From contig NZ_LT606946.1 of the NCBI RefSeq assembly GCF_900095175.1, positions 1,643,417 through 1,707,416 of the forward strand: DNA of 64,000 bases. The letters run 5' to 3'. Within the stretch, counting starts at the first letter, position 1. Every line of letters starts with the position of its first letter. This DNA is from Polynucleobacter necessarius (GTDB taxonomy: Bacteria; Pseudomonadota; Gammaproteobacteria; Burkholderiales; Burkholderiaceae). Under the pieces are notes generated by a model. That model had not been told where the DNA came from. It saw only the letters and a program-made list of their open reading frames with translations, and searched no databases. The position numbers and the translations under genes were made by a program. Of this stretch, positions 10,129 through 18,039 are shown one piece after another.

Positions 10129-10907
10129 ACTCTATCTCCATTTACCGCTAGCTCTCGCCGATATTTCATGAGCCCATTGATGAGCCAAAATAAAAATCCA
10201 GCCAATGCCAAAGCAAACCACTGAAAGGCATAAGCATAATGGTGATCGACTCCATTTGTTGGAGAGGGCCAATTTCGGACTAAATCATCTTTTTTAGCCG
10301 AATCAGATTCACGAACAATAAATGGCAACTGCTTCCACCCATGACTTTGAGCCTCGAGCGCTAAATCAAAATTTTGCTCAATTCTAGGAATCGCTTTTGC
10401 AGTGCCCTTTTGTCCCAATTCATAAACCCTTCCTGGGTGAGGAAAAGCAACACCCTCAATAGTCACAGGCTCATCAGTAGTCTTGACTGGAGGGAGTACA
10501 ACACGATCTTGATTGTTACGTGGCGCCCAGCCTCGATTAACCCAAAGAACAGCTTCTTGACCATCTAATTTCAAGGGCATCATCACATAAAAGCCTGATT
10601 GCCCAGAAGAACCAGATCCACCCTCTGGAATGGGGCGAGGACGGTTGTCGAGCCAAATAGCCTCAGCTGGGATAAAGCGGCCACGAGCAAGAATACGACG
10701 CTCTGAAGCCTGCTCTAAGCTCAAGCTATCGGCATTAGCGTTAAGTACGGGCATTTCCAGTTTGGCGGCCAGAGATTCGCCCAGGCGAACTTTTTGCTCA
10801 GCCCGATTCAGCTGCCAGATACCAGCTCCACAGCCCACTAAAATCACCAGAAGGGCTGATAAAGTAGCGACTATACGACTAGTAATTAAGCTAGAAAACA
10901 TATTCAC
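10125..10907 (-). CDS. SURF1-family cytochrome oxidase assembly protein
   Basis: SURF1 helps insert haem A into subunit I of the aa3 oxidase. The 260-residue protein has the family layout: an N-terminal membrane helix (about 12-30), a periplasmic domain with the conserved GxWQLxRAxxK segment (GIWQLNRAEQK) and WVNRGWAP, and a C-terminal helix (HHYAYAFQWFALALAGFLFW). It starts 15 bases from the start of the divergent DUF2909 gene, so its promoter must lie within that gene, or the block is read through from ctaE. Confidence 0.92.
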   Translation of the reverse strand: MNMFSSLITSRIVATLSALLVILVGCGAGIWQLNRAEQKVRLGESLAAKLEMPVLNANADSLSLEQASERRILARGRFIPAEAIWLDNRPRPIPEGGSGSSGQSGFYVMMPLKLDGQEAVLWVNRGWAPRNNQDRVVLPPVKTTDEPVTIEGVAFPHPGRVYELGQKGTAKAIPRIEQNFDLALEAQSHGWKQLPFIVRESDSAKKDDLVRNWPSPTNGVDHHYAYAFQWFALALAGFLFWLINGLMKYRRELAVNGDRV

Positions 10908-10921
10908 GGGGGTATTTTGAG

Positions 10922-11134
10922 ATGAACTGGATTATTCCAGTTGCACTGCTAATGATTGTAGGGAGCTTGGGCTCTGCTCTCTACTTCATGATGAAAGACA
11001 AAGGCGGGAGCTCAAGAATGGTTCAGTCTCTCATGCTGCGTATTGGACTTTCAATAGTTCTGTTTCTTGGCATATTGATTGCCCACTACTTTGGTTATAT
11101 TGAAGCTACTGGTGTTCGGGTGGGAGCAAACTAA
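10922..11134 (+). CDS. DUF2909 twin-transmembrane protein
   Basis: A 70-residue protein made almost wholly of two membrane helices (about 2-22 and 38-58) joined by a short polar loop (KDKGGSSRMVQ). DUF2909 proteins are found beside cytochrome oxidase genes in betaproteobacteria; the function is unknown. It is the only plus-strand gene in the oxidase block, divergent from SURF1 and convergent with ctaE, from which it is separated by a bidirectional terminator. Confidence 0.85.
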   Translation: MNWIIPVALLMIVGSLGSALYFMMKDKGGSSRMVQSLMLRIGLSIVLFLGILIAHYFGYIEATGVRVGAN

Positions 11135-11160
11135 CAAAATAAAAACGGCAATCCAAAACA

Positions 11161-11187
11161 AATCGGGGCTTAACGCCCCGATTTTTT
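11161..11187. terminator. Bidirectional intrinsic terminator between DUF2909 and ctaE
   Basis: A perfect nine-base stem AATCGGGGC / GCCCCGATT with a five-base loop (11170-11174) is followed by a run of T to 11187. A-rich bases on the other side make it usable in both directions. It ends both the DUF2909 gene and the ctaC-ctaE transcript, so SURF1 and the genes beyond may be a separate transcript. Confidence 0.9.
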
Positions 11188-11193
11188 ATTTCC

Positions 11194-12048
11194 TTACATC
11201 CAGTAAACAGCGATGTAGAGACCAAGCCAGACAACGTCAACGAAGTGCCAGTACCAAGCGGCACCTTCAAACGCAAAATGATTTTCAGCAGTGAAGTCAC
11301 CACGAATCATTCGACGCAACACAATAGCTAACATTAAGCCACCCAGGAATACGTGGAAGCCATGGAAGCCAGTCAACATAAAGAAGGTTGAGCCATATAC
11401 GCCTGAAGTGAGCTTTAAGTTCAAGGCATGATATGCATGGTAGTACTCATACATCTGAAAGCCCAAGAAGATAATACCAAGGCCAACAGTTGCAGCCAAA
11501 CCATTGATGGCTTTCTTCATGTGATTTTCACGAAGCGCATGATGAGCATAGGTAACTGTTACACCTGAACTCAAGAGCAACAAAGTATTAATAGTTGGGA
11601 TTGGCCATGGGCCCATGGTCGTGAATTTCTCTACCAAGCCTGCTGGGCCATCATTAGGCCAAACCGCCGTGAAATCAGGCCAGAGTAATTTACTTTCGAC
11701 GTCACCCATCCAAGGCATCGCAATATTACGCGCATAGAACAAAGCCGCAAAGAATGCTCCGAAGAACATAATCTCGGAGAAGATGAACCAAGCCATTGAC
11801 CAGCGATAGGAGATATCTACGTTTACACCGTTTTTGCCAGCATTAGACTCGGCAATCGTGTCACCAAACCAGTTATAGAGCACGAACAAAACCCAGAGCA
11901 CACCAACTGCAGTTACTGGGCCACCCCAGGCTGCATGGTTTACCCAGCCAGACATTCCAGCGCCAAAAGCAAGCAAGCCTAAAGCTGCAGATGCTGGATG
12001 ACTGGATAGCCCAGGAACGAAATAGTAAGGGGTTGAATTGGATGACAT
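11194..12048 (-). CDS. ctaE: Cytochrome c oxidase subunit III
   Basis: Core membrane subunit of the aa3-type haem-copper oxidase; it has no redox centre and binds lipid and subunit I. I choose ATG 12048 (MSSNSTPYYFVPG), preceded by an AGAGAG Shine-Dalgarno; the longer reading from TTG 12066 runs through that signal. The 284 residues contain about seven membrane helices and family motifs MFFGAFFAALFYARN, TGFHGFHVFLGG and the C-terminal WHFVDVVWLGLYIAVYW. It follows the DUF2970 gene closely. Confidence 0.95.
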   Translation of the reverse strand: MSSNSTPYYFVPGLSSHPASAALGLLAFGAGMSGWVNHAAWGGPVTAVGVLWVLFVLYNWFGDTIAESNAGKNGVNVDISYRWSMAWFIFSEIMFFGAFFAALFYARNIAMPWMGDVESKLLWPDFTAVWPNDGPAGLVEKFTTMGPWPIPTINTLLLLSSGVTVTYAHHALRENHMKKAINGLAATVGLGIIFLGFQMYEYYHAYHALNLKLTSGVYGSTFFMLTGFHGFHVFLGGLMLAIVLRRMIRGDFTAENHFAFEGAAWYWHFVDVVWLGLYIAVYWM

Positions 12049-12077
12049 CTTATTCTCTCTATTCAATCAAAAAATAA

Positions 12078-12272
12078 TCAATGGGACACAACTGCTTTAA
12101 CTATTAAGAGGAGTACGCCCATAAAAATCAAGGCACCTAAAACTCCCGCAATAACAATATGGACAAAACTTAATGAAGCTACATCTTCCTGCAATCCTGA
12201 TTTCTTACGCACACCCAAAAAAGCCCACAATACAGCGATCATGGATTGCATAAAAGTACTTTTCTTACTCAT
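12078..12272 (-). CDS. DUF2970 small membrane protein
   Basis: A 64-residue protein with one C-terminal membrane helix (about 34-58) and a basic N-terminal part. DUF2970 members lie between cox11 and ctaE in Burkholderiales; the function is unknown. It overlaps the end of cox11 by four bases (ATGA) and precedes ctaE by 29 bases, so it belongs to the oxidase operon. Confidence 0.85.
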   Translation of the reverse strand: MSKKSTFMQSMIAVLWAFLGVRKKSGLQEDVASLSFVHIVIAGVLGALIFMGVLLLIVKAVVSH

Positions 12273-12862
12273 GACGTCGTTTTCGATTTAGGAGTTGTTG
12301 AGCCTGCTGGCTGCTGACCAACGCCTAACTCAAAGAAGGTGTACGACAAGGTAATCGTTTTCACATCCGCAGGTAGTCCCGCATCAATCACAAACAGGAC
12401 AGGCATCTTTTTCATTTCATGAGCTGCCAAGGTTTGCTGCTGAAAACAAAAACACTCTAATTTGGTGAAGAACTCCATGGCGCTTTTAGGTGCATAACTT
12501 GGAATTGCTTGCGCATCAACAGGACGATTCAAATTGTTTGTTACTTCGTAAACAATTTCCGCCATCTCTCCTGGATGCACTTCTAAAAAGTTCTTTACCG
12601 GGCGAAATGTAAATGGGCCGCGACTATTCGAGTCAAACTCAATAGTTACCTTGCGGGAATAATCGACCTGGGTATTGCCTACCTTGTTTGCACTGTAAGC
12701 TCGGATACCGTAGTCATTCTTGCTGGTGACTACGTTAATGCCAGTCACTTCACACAAGGCCTTATACATCGGCACTAGCGCATATCCAAAACCAAACATC
12801 ATCACAGAAGCGATCAATAGCTTCAGCAAGATTTGGCGGTTAACGGAGGCGATAGCAGACAT
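12269..12862 (-). CDS. ctaG: Cytochrome c oxidase assembly protein CtaG (Cox11)
   Basis: Membrane-anchored copper chaperone for the CuB site of subunit I. The 197 residues comprise a membrane helix (about 12-32) and a periplasmic domain. The copper-binding CFCF motif is in KLECFCFQQQTL, and a third conserved cysteine (ALCEVTGI) follows the helix. Its position after ctaD and a small membrane protein gene is the usual one. Confidence 0.94.
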   Translation of the reverse strand: MSAIASVNRQILLKLLIASVMMFGFGYALVPMYKALCEVTGINVVTSKNDYGIRAYSANKVGNTQVDYSRKVTIEFDSNSRGPFTFRPVKNFLEVHPGEMAEIVYEVTNNLNRPVDAQAIPSYAPKSAMEFFTKLECFCFQQQTLAAHEMKKMPVLFVIDAGLPADVKTITLSYTFFELGVGQQPAGSTTPKSKTTS

Positions 12863-12877
12863 GATTATGTAAGGGCC

Positions 12878-13009
12878 TTAACTCAGTACGCTCCGTTTAA
12901 TTACGATACCAACAAAGAAAACCAGGGCAACGCTTAAAAGGATAAAACCCAATCTGCGATTGCTAGCAGATTGGGATTTGTGTGCGGCCAATTTAGATTC
13001 CTGCAGCAT
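12878..13009 (-). CDS. Small cytochrome oxidase assembly-associated membrane protein
   Basis: A 43-residue protein starting at ATG 13009, 17 bases inside the end of ctaD. It has a charged N-terminus (MLQESKLAAHKSQSASNRR), one membrane helix (GFILLSVALVFFVGIVI) and a basic end. Tiny one-helix proteins are found at this spot between ctaD and cox11 in Burkholderiales genomes. The choice of start rests on overlap with ctaD and the compact protein; the frame is open further upstream. No biochemical role can be read from it. Confidence 0.7.
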   Translation of the reverse strand: MLQESKLAAHKSQSASNRRLGFILLSVALVFFVGIVIKRSVLS

Positions 13010-14612
13010 GCAACTCTTTAGCATCAGGAGGCGTTTCAAATGTGTGATGTGGAGCAGGCGATGGAATTGTCCACTCCAAACCTTTAGCACCATCCCATGG
13101 CTTCATTGGCGCTTTTTCGCCTTTACCGTTGTAAGCTGGCAAGACAACAAAGAGCAAGAAATACACTTGTGCCAAACCAAAACCAAGCGCACCAATCGAA
13201 GCGATCATGTTGAAATCAGCAAACTGAGTTGGGTAATCAGCATAACGACGTGGCATACCTGCTAAGCCCAAGAAGTGCATTGGGAAGAAGGTGATGTTGA
13301 AGAAAATCATGGAAGCCCAGAAATGGATCTTGCCGCGAGTTTCATTAGCCATGTAGCCAGTCCACTTTGGACACCAGTAGTAGAAGCCAGCAAACATTGC
13401 GAACAATGAGCCTGCTACCAATACGTAGTGGAAGTGGGCAACAACGTAATAAGTATCTTGTACACCAATATCAATTGGGGCCATTGCCAAAATCAAACCT
13501 GTGAAACCACCCATCGTAAATACGAAGATGAAACCAACAGACCACAACATTGGAGTTTCGAAAGTCATCGAACCTTTCCACATAGTTGCAACCCAGTTAA
13601 AAATCTTCACGCCAGTTGGAACGGCAATCAACATAGTTGCGTACATAAAGAACAGCTGACCTGTTACTGGCATACCAGTTGCAAACATGTGGTGAGCCCA
13701 AACAATGAATGACAAGATCGCAATGGATGCAGTTGCATAAACCATGGAGCTGTAGCCAAACAATGTTTTTCTAGAGAATGCAGGAACGATTTCACTGATG
13801 ATTCCGAACGCTGGAAGAATCATGATGTAAACCTCTGGGTGACCGAAGAACCAGAAAATGTGCTGGAACATGATTGGGTCACCACCGCCAACTGCGGAGA
13901 AGAAAGAAGTACCAAAATGGCGGTCTGTAAGAACCATGGTGATTGCACCAGCCAATACCGGCATTACAGCGATCAACAAATAAGCAGTAATCAACCAAGT
14001 CCAGCAGAACATTGGCATCTTCATCAATGTCAGGCCAGGAGCACGCATATTCAAGATGGTTACGATGATGTTAATCGAGCCCATGATGGAAGAAGCACCC
14101 AATAAGTGGAGTGCAAAAATACCCATGTCTAAACCTGGGCCCATCTGCGAAGTCAACGGAGCATACAAAGTCCAACCGCCTGCAGGAGCGCCGCCAGGAG
14201 CTAAGAATGAGCCGAACAATAAGCAAGCAGCTACCGGAAGAATCCAGAAGCTAAAGTTATTCATACGGGCAAAGGCCATATCGGATGCACCGATTTGCAA
14301 AGGAATCATCCAGTTTGCAAAACCAACGAATGCCGGCATGATTGCGCCGAACACCATCACTAAACCGTGCATGGTAGTTAATTGGTTAAAGAACTCAGGA
14401 CGCAAGAACTGCAAACCTGGTTGGAATAATTCCAAACGAATTCCCAAAGCCATAACACCACCAGCCATCAAACTCACGAATGAGAAGATGAGGTACATCG
14501 TGCCGATGTCTTTATGGTTGGTTGCAAACAACCAACGACGCCAGCCATGTGGCGTGTGATCGTCATGCGCGTGGTCGTGTGCGTGATCGTGGGTGGTAGA
14601 GACTGTGCTCAT
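12993..14612 (-). CDS. ctaD: Cytochrome c oxidase subunit I
   Basis: Catalytic subunit of the aa3 oxidase; it carries haem a and the haem a3-CuB centre and pumps protons. The 539 residues have twelve membrane helices. Key motifs are TTMHGLVMVF (low-spin haem ligand), WFFGHPEVY (CuB histidine with the cross-linked tyrosine), the HH pair in VWAHHMFATG and AHFHYVL (haem a3/CuB histidines). The first 22 residues are a His/Asp-rich repeat (HDHAHDHAHDDH), which could bind metal but is not part of the known core. It follows ctaC by 40 bases. Confidence 0.97.
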   Translation of the reverse strand: MSTVSTTHDHAHDHAHDDHTPHGWRRWLFATNHKDIGTMYLIFSFVSLMAGGVMALGIRLELFQPGLQFLRPEFFNQLTTMHGLVMVFGAIMPAFVGFANWMIPLQIGASDMAFARMNNFSFWILPVAACLLFGSFLAPGGAPAGGWTLYAPLTSQMGPGLDMGIFALHLLGASSIMGSINIIVTILNMRAPGLTLMKMPMFCWTWLITAYLLIAVMPVLAGAITMVLTDRHFGTSFFSAVGGGDPIMFQHIFWFFGHPEVYIMILPAFGIISEIVPAFSRKTLFGYSSMVYATASIAILSFIVWAHHMFATGMPVTGQLFFMYATMLIAVPTGVKIFNWVATMWKGSMTFETPMLWSVGFIFVFTMGGFTGLILAMAPIDIGVQDTYYVVAHFHYVLVAGSLFAMFAGFYYWCPKWTGYMANETRGKIHFWASMIFFNITFFPMHFLGLAGMPRRYADYPTQFADFNMIASIGALGFGLAQVYFLLFVVLPAYNGKGEKAPMKPWDGAKGLEWTIPSPAPHHTFETPPDAKELHAAGI

Positions 14613-14652
14613 GGATTACTCCGGTTTAGTTTGATCTGTATTAATAAACAAA

Positions 14653-15810
14653 TTACTTGCCTGCGCGTGCAGAGACAATATCTTGGGTCTGAATAATTTC
14701 ACCTGTCTTATTGCCCCATGCATTGCGGGTATATGTCATCACAGCAGCAATATCGCCATCAGAAATCACGCCAGCCCACTTTGGCATCGCACCCTTACCA
14801 TTGATAAGAATGTTGTATTGACCAGCTTTTGGCCCAAGCACCACTTTGCTACCATCAAGCGCTGGGAATGTGCCCGCACCTTTACCGTTAGGCTGATGAC
14901 ATGCTGCGCAATTGGCTGCATAGACTTTGGCACCACGCTCTTTTTGCTCATCCAAGGTGTAAACCTTAGTTGGGTCATCAGAGGCCGCGCCCATTTCTTT
15001 TTTCTTCTCTGCTACCCACTTGGTGTAGTCGTCTTGTGAAACAACGTTGACCACAATAGGCATAAAGGCATGCTCAGCACCACACAACTCTGAACATTGA
15101 CCGCGGAATTTACCGATGGTCTCTGCACGGAACCAAGTGTCGCGTACAAAGCCAGGAATCGCATCTTGCTTCACGCCAAACGCAGGGATAGTCCAAGAGT
15201 GAATGACGTCATTAGCTGTAGTAATCAGACGAATCTTTTTACCAACAGGCACAACCATTTCGTTATCCACTTCCATCAAGTAGGTATTGGATTTAGGCTC
15301 TAAATTATTGATCGCTTCACGTGAAGTAGACATCGTAGATAAAAAGCTAATGCCTTCGCCTTCGCCTTTGATGTAGTCGTAACCCCACTTCCACTGGTAC
15401 CCAGTGGTCTTAATAGTGATATCTGAATTCGTAGTGTCTTTCATCGCAACAACAGTTTTTGTTGCTGGCAAAGCCATGCCGATCACAATCAACAATGGAA
15501 TCACTGTCCAAATGATCTCAACAGTCGTACTCTCGTGGAAAAAGGCAGATTTAGCACCTAAGGATTTGCGATGCTTGAGGATGGAATAGAACATCACCCC
15601 AAAAACACCCACAAAAATAAGAGCGCAAATAATCAACATCATCCAATGCAACCAATGGATTTCTTGCATGATTTTTGTTGCAGGGGCAGTGAAGTTCAGC
15701 TGATTCACGGCTGGGCCGCCTGGCATATCTTCAGCGGCTTGCGCAAGCGCCGCGCCAAAGGCTGCTACTAAATAGAGCGAAGCCCTAGTGACTTTTCCAA
15801 ATAAATTCAT
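14653..15810 (-). CDS. ctaC: Cytochrome c oxidase subunit II with C-terminal cytochrome c domain
   Basis: Subunit that accepts electrons at the dinuclear CuA site. After a signal peptide (ending near LAQA) and two membrane helices, the cupredoxin domain has the CuA loop CSELCGAEHAFM with the HSWTIPAFGVK strand before it. A fused class I cytochrome c domain follows, with CAACH haem attachment (CAACHQPNGKGAG) and methionine ligand candidates in GAMPKW, making this a caa3-type subunit II of 385 residues. It is the first gene of the oxidase operon. Confidence 0.96.
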   Translation of the reverse strand: MNLFGKVTRASLYLVAAFGAALAQAAEDMPGGPAVNQLNFTAPATKIMQEIHWLHWMMLIICALIFVGVFGVMFYSILKHRKSLGAKSAFFHESTTVEIIWTVIPLLIVIGMALPATKTVVAMKDTTNSDITIKTTGYQWKWGYDYIKGEGEGISFLSTMSTSREAINNLEPKSNTYLMEVDNEMVVPVGKKIRLITTANDVIHSWTIPAFGVKQDAIPGFVRDTWFRAETIGKFRGQCSELCGAEHAFMPIVVNVVSQDDYTKWVAEKKKEMGAASDDPTKVYTLDEQKERGAKVYAANCAACHQPNGKGAGTFPALDGSKVVLGPKAGQYNILINGKGAMPKWAGVISDGDIAAVMTYTRNAWGNKTGEIIQTQDIVSARAGK

Positions 15811-15899
15811 CTTATTCTCTGTTTATTGTCGTGAACTTCTGCGGCAATACAGCCTCAGAAAGCCCAAAAAAACGGTATCAAGCAATTCTTCTAGGCGTG

Positions 15900-15930
15900 A
15901 TTATAGGGTTGCTCAACAACAAACGGGATT
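15900..15930 (-). promoter_or_regulatory. Candidate promoter of the ctaC operon
   Basis: The 174-base gap between ctaC and the methyltransferase gene has a perfect TATAAT on the minus strand (15900-15905), about 90 bases before ctaC. No good TTGACA-like hexamer stands at 16-18 bases, only T-rich sequence with a small dyad GTTG/CAAC just upstream. The rest of the gap shows nothing else clear. Confidence 0.35.
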
Positions 15931-15984
15931 AACCATGCCTGACTCAATCTTGACAATGGTTTAAAAGATAGTAAGCACTCACAC

Positions 15985-16821
15985 TTAAGCAGAATCATTG
16001 CTAATCTTGCGTCCGATTTGATTTGGATCAATATAGGCAACATGATCTTGTGGTTTGGCAAGGTGCTTACCTAAAGCCCAAGCATGTCCATACACCACCT
16101 CTAAAGTGAGTTTGCTGGGCAATTGAGTGAATTGAGCATCATTTTTATCTTCTACAGCGAGCAGATTTAATGCCTTGGCATCTGATAGCAGCAGTGCATC
16201 TGAGTCGTAATCCAGCTTTAAAAACTCCATATCCATTACGGGATCAGAAAAACGCTCACCCAAGAGAGCATCCCCCATATCGTGCATATCCCAGGGGCTA
16301 GGCAAGTTCCGAGTTGGCAATTGTTGAGCCAAGGATTCAGACTTGAGTTCTTTAGCGGTATCGGGGCCAAGATAACTCAATGTCAGCAAGCCACCTTCTT
16401 TAAGCACTCGCCAGCACTCCTTCAAGAAATGCTTAGGGTCAGCCAAATTCTGAATCAATAGAACACTCACTACTAAATCTACAGAATTGCTAGGGAGATT
16501 AATACTTCCCGTTCTCATATAGTCATCTAGAGAAACTACAGCAGAAGATTTCATTTTGGAATTCCAAAAACGAGTCAACCTCAATTTATATAAATCGAAA
16601 CTCGATAGCTCACTTTCTGGCGCACTATGAAAACGAATTCCAGGAAAACGTTTTGTCAGAAAAGGGGCATGCGCTCCAGGGAAATCTGGAATCAACAATA
16701 CATCCTTTGCCTCCAACTTCACGATGTCTAATTTTTGCAGCATGCAGCCTGCAATTTCATCCTGAAGCCATCTGATTGATTGGGTCATTGGCTCAGTATA
16801 CTCAGCAGCCCATGCATCCAA
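15985..16821 (-). CDS. BioC-like SAM-dependent methyltransferase
   Basis: A 278-residue protein with methyltransferase-like segments: SVDLVVSVLLIQNLADPKHFLKECWRVLKEGGLLTLSYLGPDT resembles motifs of the BioC/UbiE fold (read as two stretches, SVDLVVSVLLIQNL and ECWRVLKEGGLLTLSYLG). The usual glycine-rich motif I is altered to LLIPDFPGAHAPF. In Burkholderiales a BioC-like gene is typically divergent from comF, as here. Whether it makes the malonyl-ACP methyl ester for biotin is unclear. The only usable start seen is TTG 16821, which overlaps the 5' end of comF by ten bases. Confidence 0.75.
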   Translation of the reverse strand: MDAWAAEYTEPMTQSIRWLQDEIAGCMLQKLDIVKLEAKDVLLIPDFPGAHAPFLTKRFPGIRFHSAPESELSSFDLYKLRLTRFWNSKMKSSAVVSLDDYMRTGSINLPSNSVDLVVSVLLIQNLADPKHFLKECWRVLKEGGLLTLSYLGPDTAKELKSESLAQQLPTRNLPSPWDMHDMGDALLGERFSDPVMDMEFLKLDYDSDALLLSDAKALNLLAVEDKNDAQFTQLPSKLTLEVVYGHAWALGKHLAKPQDHVAYIDPNQIGRKISNDSA

Positions 16822-17573
16822 TAGAGAATATTTTCCAGGCAGTCTGTTCTCACCTTCTACCCAGCGCTTGCATTATTTGCGGCACATTTCAGCAACTCAC
16901 TCTCTGCAAGAATTGCGCCTCCATATTGAAATCAGAGCAGTTATTGAATTACGAATGCTGCCAGCAATGCGGCCTTACTCTTCAAGTGGACGAGCTAAAA
17001 GAAAACACTTGCCAAGAGTGTTGTACTAAGCCACCCTACTTTGATGCAACTTACTGCCTTGATCGATATGATGGCAGACTGCAATCAGCATTGCATCAAT
17101 TGAAATATCAGCGTCGACTTGCATATGCACATGGCTTAGCATCCGCATGGAATGCCCTGCTTGCAAAGAGTTCTATAGAAGCTCAAGCAGACTATCTTCT
17201 TCCGGTACCGCTGAGCCAAGAAAAATTCTGTGCCCGAGGCTTTAATCAAAGTTGGGAGTTAGCTAGACGGATTAGTTGCGATAAACGCATTCATAAAAAC
17301 CCACACATCTTGAAGCGCCATCACAGCCCGCAGCATCAGGCTCAAGGGAATCGTGCTAGTCGTCAAATTGCCATTCAAGATATGTTTTATATCAACCCGC
17401 AGTACCAGGGACAACTAGAGTCCGCCTCTGTCATTGTGTTTGACGACGTGATGACTAGCGGAGCAACCTTAAATGAAATCGCGCGCATATTGAAGGACAA
17501 TGGGGCATCTCGTGTTATTAATTGGGTTTTACTAAGAACACTTCGTCCATCACAAAGATCTACGTATGTTTAA
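16812..17573 (+). CDS. ComF-family phosphoribosyltransferase-like protein
   Basis: ComF homologue, linked to DNA uptake in competent bacteria; the molecular activity is not known. I use ATG 16812 (MHPIENIFQAV), since the earlier TTG lies inside the divergent gene. Four-cysteine zinc-finger pairs occur at the N-terminus (CIICG, CKNC, CQQCG, CQECC), and the PRPP-binding loop is VIVFDDVMTSGATLNE near the C-terminus; 253 residues in all. trmL starts within its last eight bases. Confidence 0.88.
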   Translation: MHPIENIFQAVCSHLLPSACIICGTFQQLTLCKNCASILKSEQLLNYECCQQCGLTLQVDELKENTCQECCTKPPYFDATYCLDRYDGRLQSALHQLKYQRRLAYAHGLASAWNALLAKSSIEAQADYLLPVPLSQEKFCARGFNQSWELARRISCDKRIHKNPHILKRHHSPQHQAQGNRASRQIAIQDMFYINPQYQGQLESASVIVFDDVMTSGATLNEIARILKDNGASRVINWVLLRTLRPSQRSTYV

Positions 17574-18036
17574 CATTGTTTTATTCGAACCAGAAATTCC
17601 ACCCAATACAGGCAACATCATTCGCCTGTGCGCAAATACGGGCGCAAAGTTACACCTCATCGAGCCGCTTGGTTTCCCTATGGAGGATGCCAAACTTCGC
17701 AGAGCAGGGCTGGACTATCATGAGTTCGCCAAAGTAAAAGTTCATAAAAACTGGCCGCAATTTCTGCTTGATGAAAAACCTCAGCCCGAGAGAATGTTTG
17801 CTCTGACTACCAAAGGATTTGGGAAGTTTCATGATGGCAACTATTTGCCAAATGACTATTTCATTTTTGGCTCAGAAACCAAAGGTATTACTGACGAAGT
17901 GAGAAACTCAATCCCCACACCCAATCAAATGCGCTTGGCAATGCAAGACAGTAGTCGCAGCTTGAATCTCTCAAATACGGTAGCGATTGTGGTTTATGAA
18001 GCATGGCGCCAAAACGGATTGCTTGGCGGAGGTTAA
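17566..18036 (+). CDS. trmL: tRNA (cytidine/uridine-34-2'-O)-methyltransferase TrmL
   Basis: SPOUT-class methyltransferase that modifies the ribose at the wobble base of tRNA-Leu. The 156-residue length fits. Motifs are MFNIVLFEPEIPPNTGNIIR at the start, FGSETKGI, and the knot region MRLAMQDSSRSLNLSNTVA. The start overlaps comF by eight bases, so translation is probably coupled. It is convergent with gpsA with three bases between the stops. Confidence 0.95.
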   Translation: MFNIVLFEPEIPPNTGNIIRLCANTGAKLHLIEPLGFPMEDAKLRRAGLDYHEFAKVKVHKNWPQFLLDEKPQPERMFALTTKGFGKFHDGNYLPNDYFIFGSETKGITDEVRNSIPTPNQMRLAMQDSSRSLNLSNTVAIVVYEAWRQNGLLGGG

Positions 18037-18039
18037 AAC

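Noticed and set aside
13839..14559. Long plus-strand open frames inside ctaD
   Set aside because: They are antisense shadows of the intact subunit I gene; they have no sensible motif and no Shine-Dalgarno.
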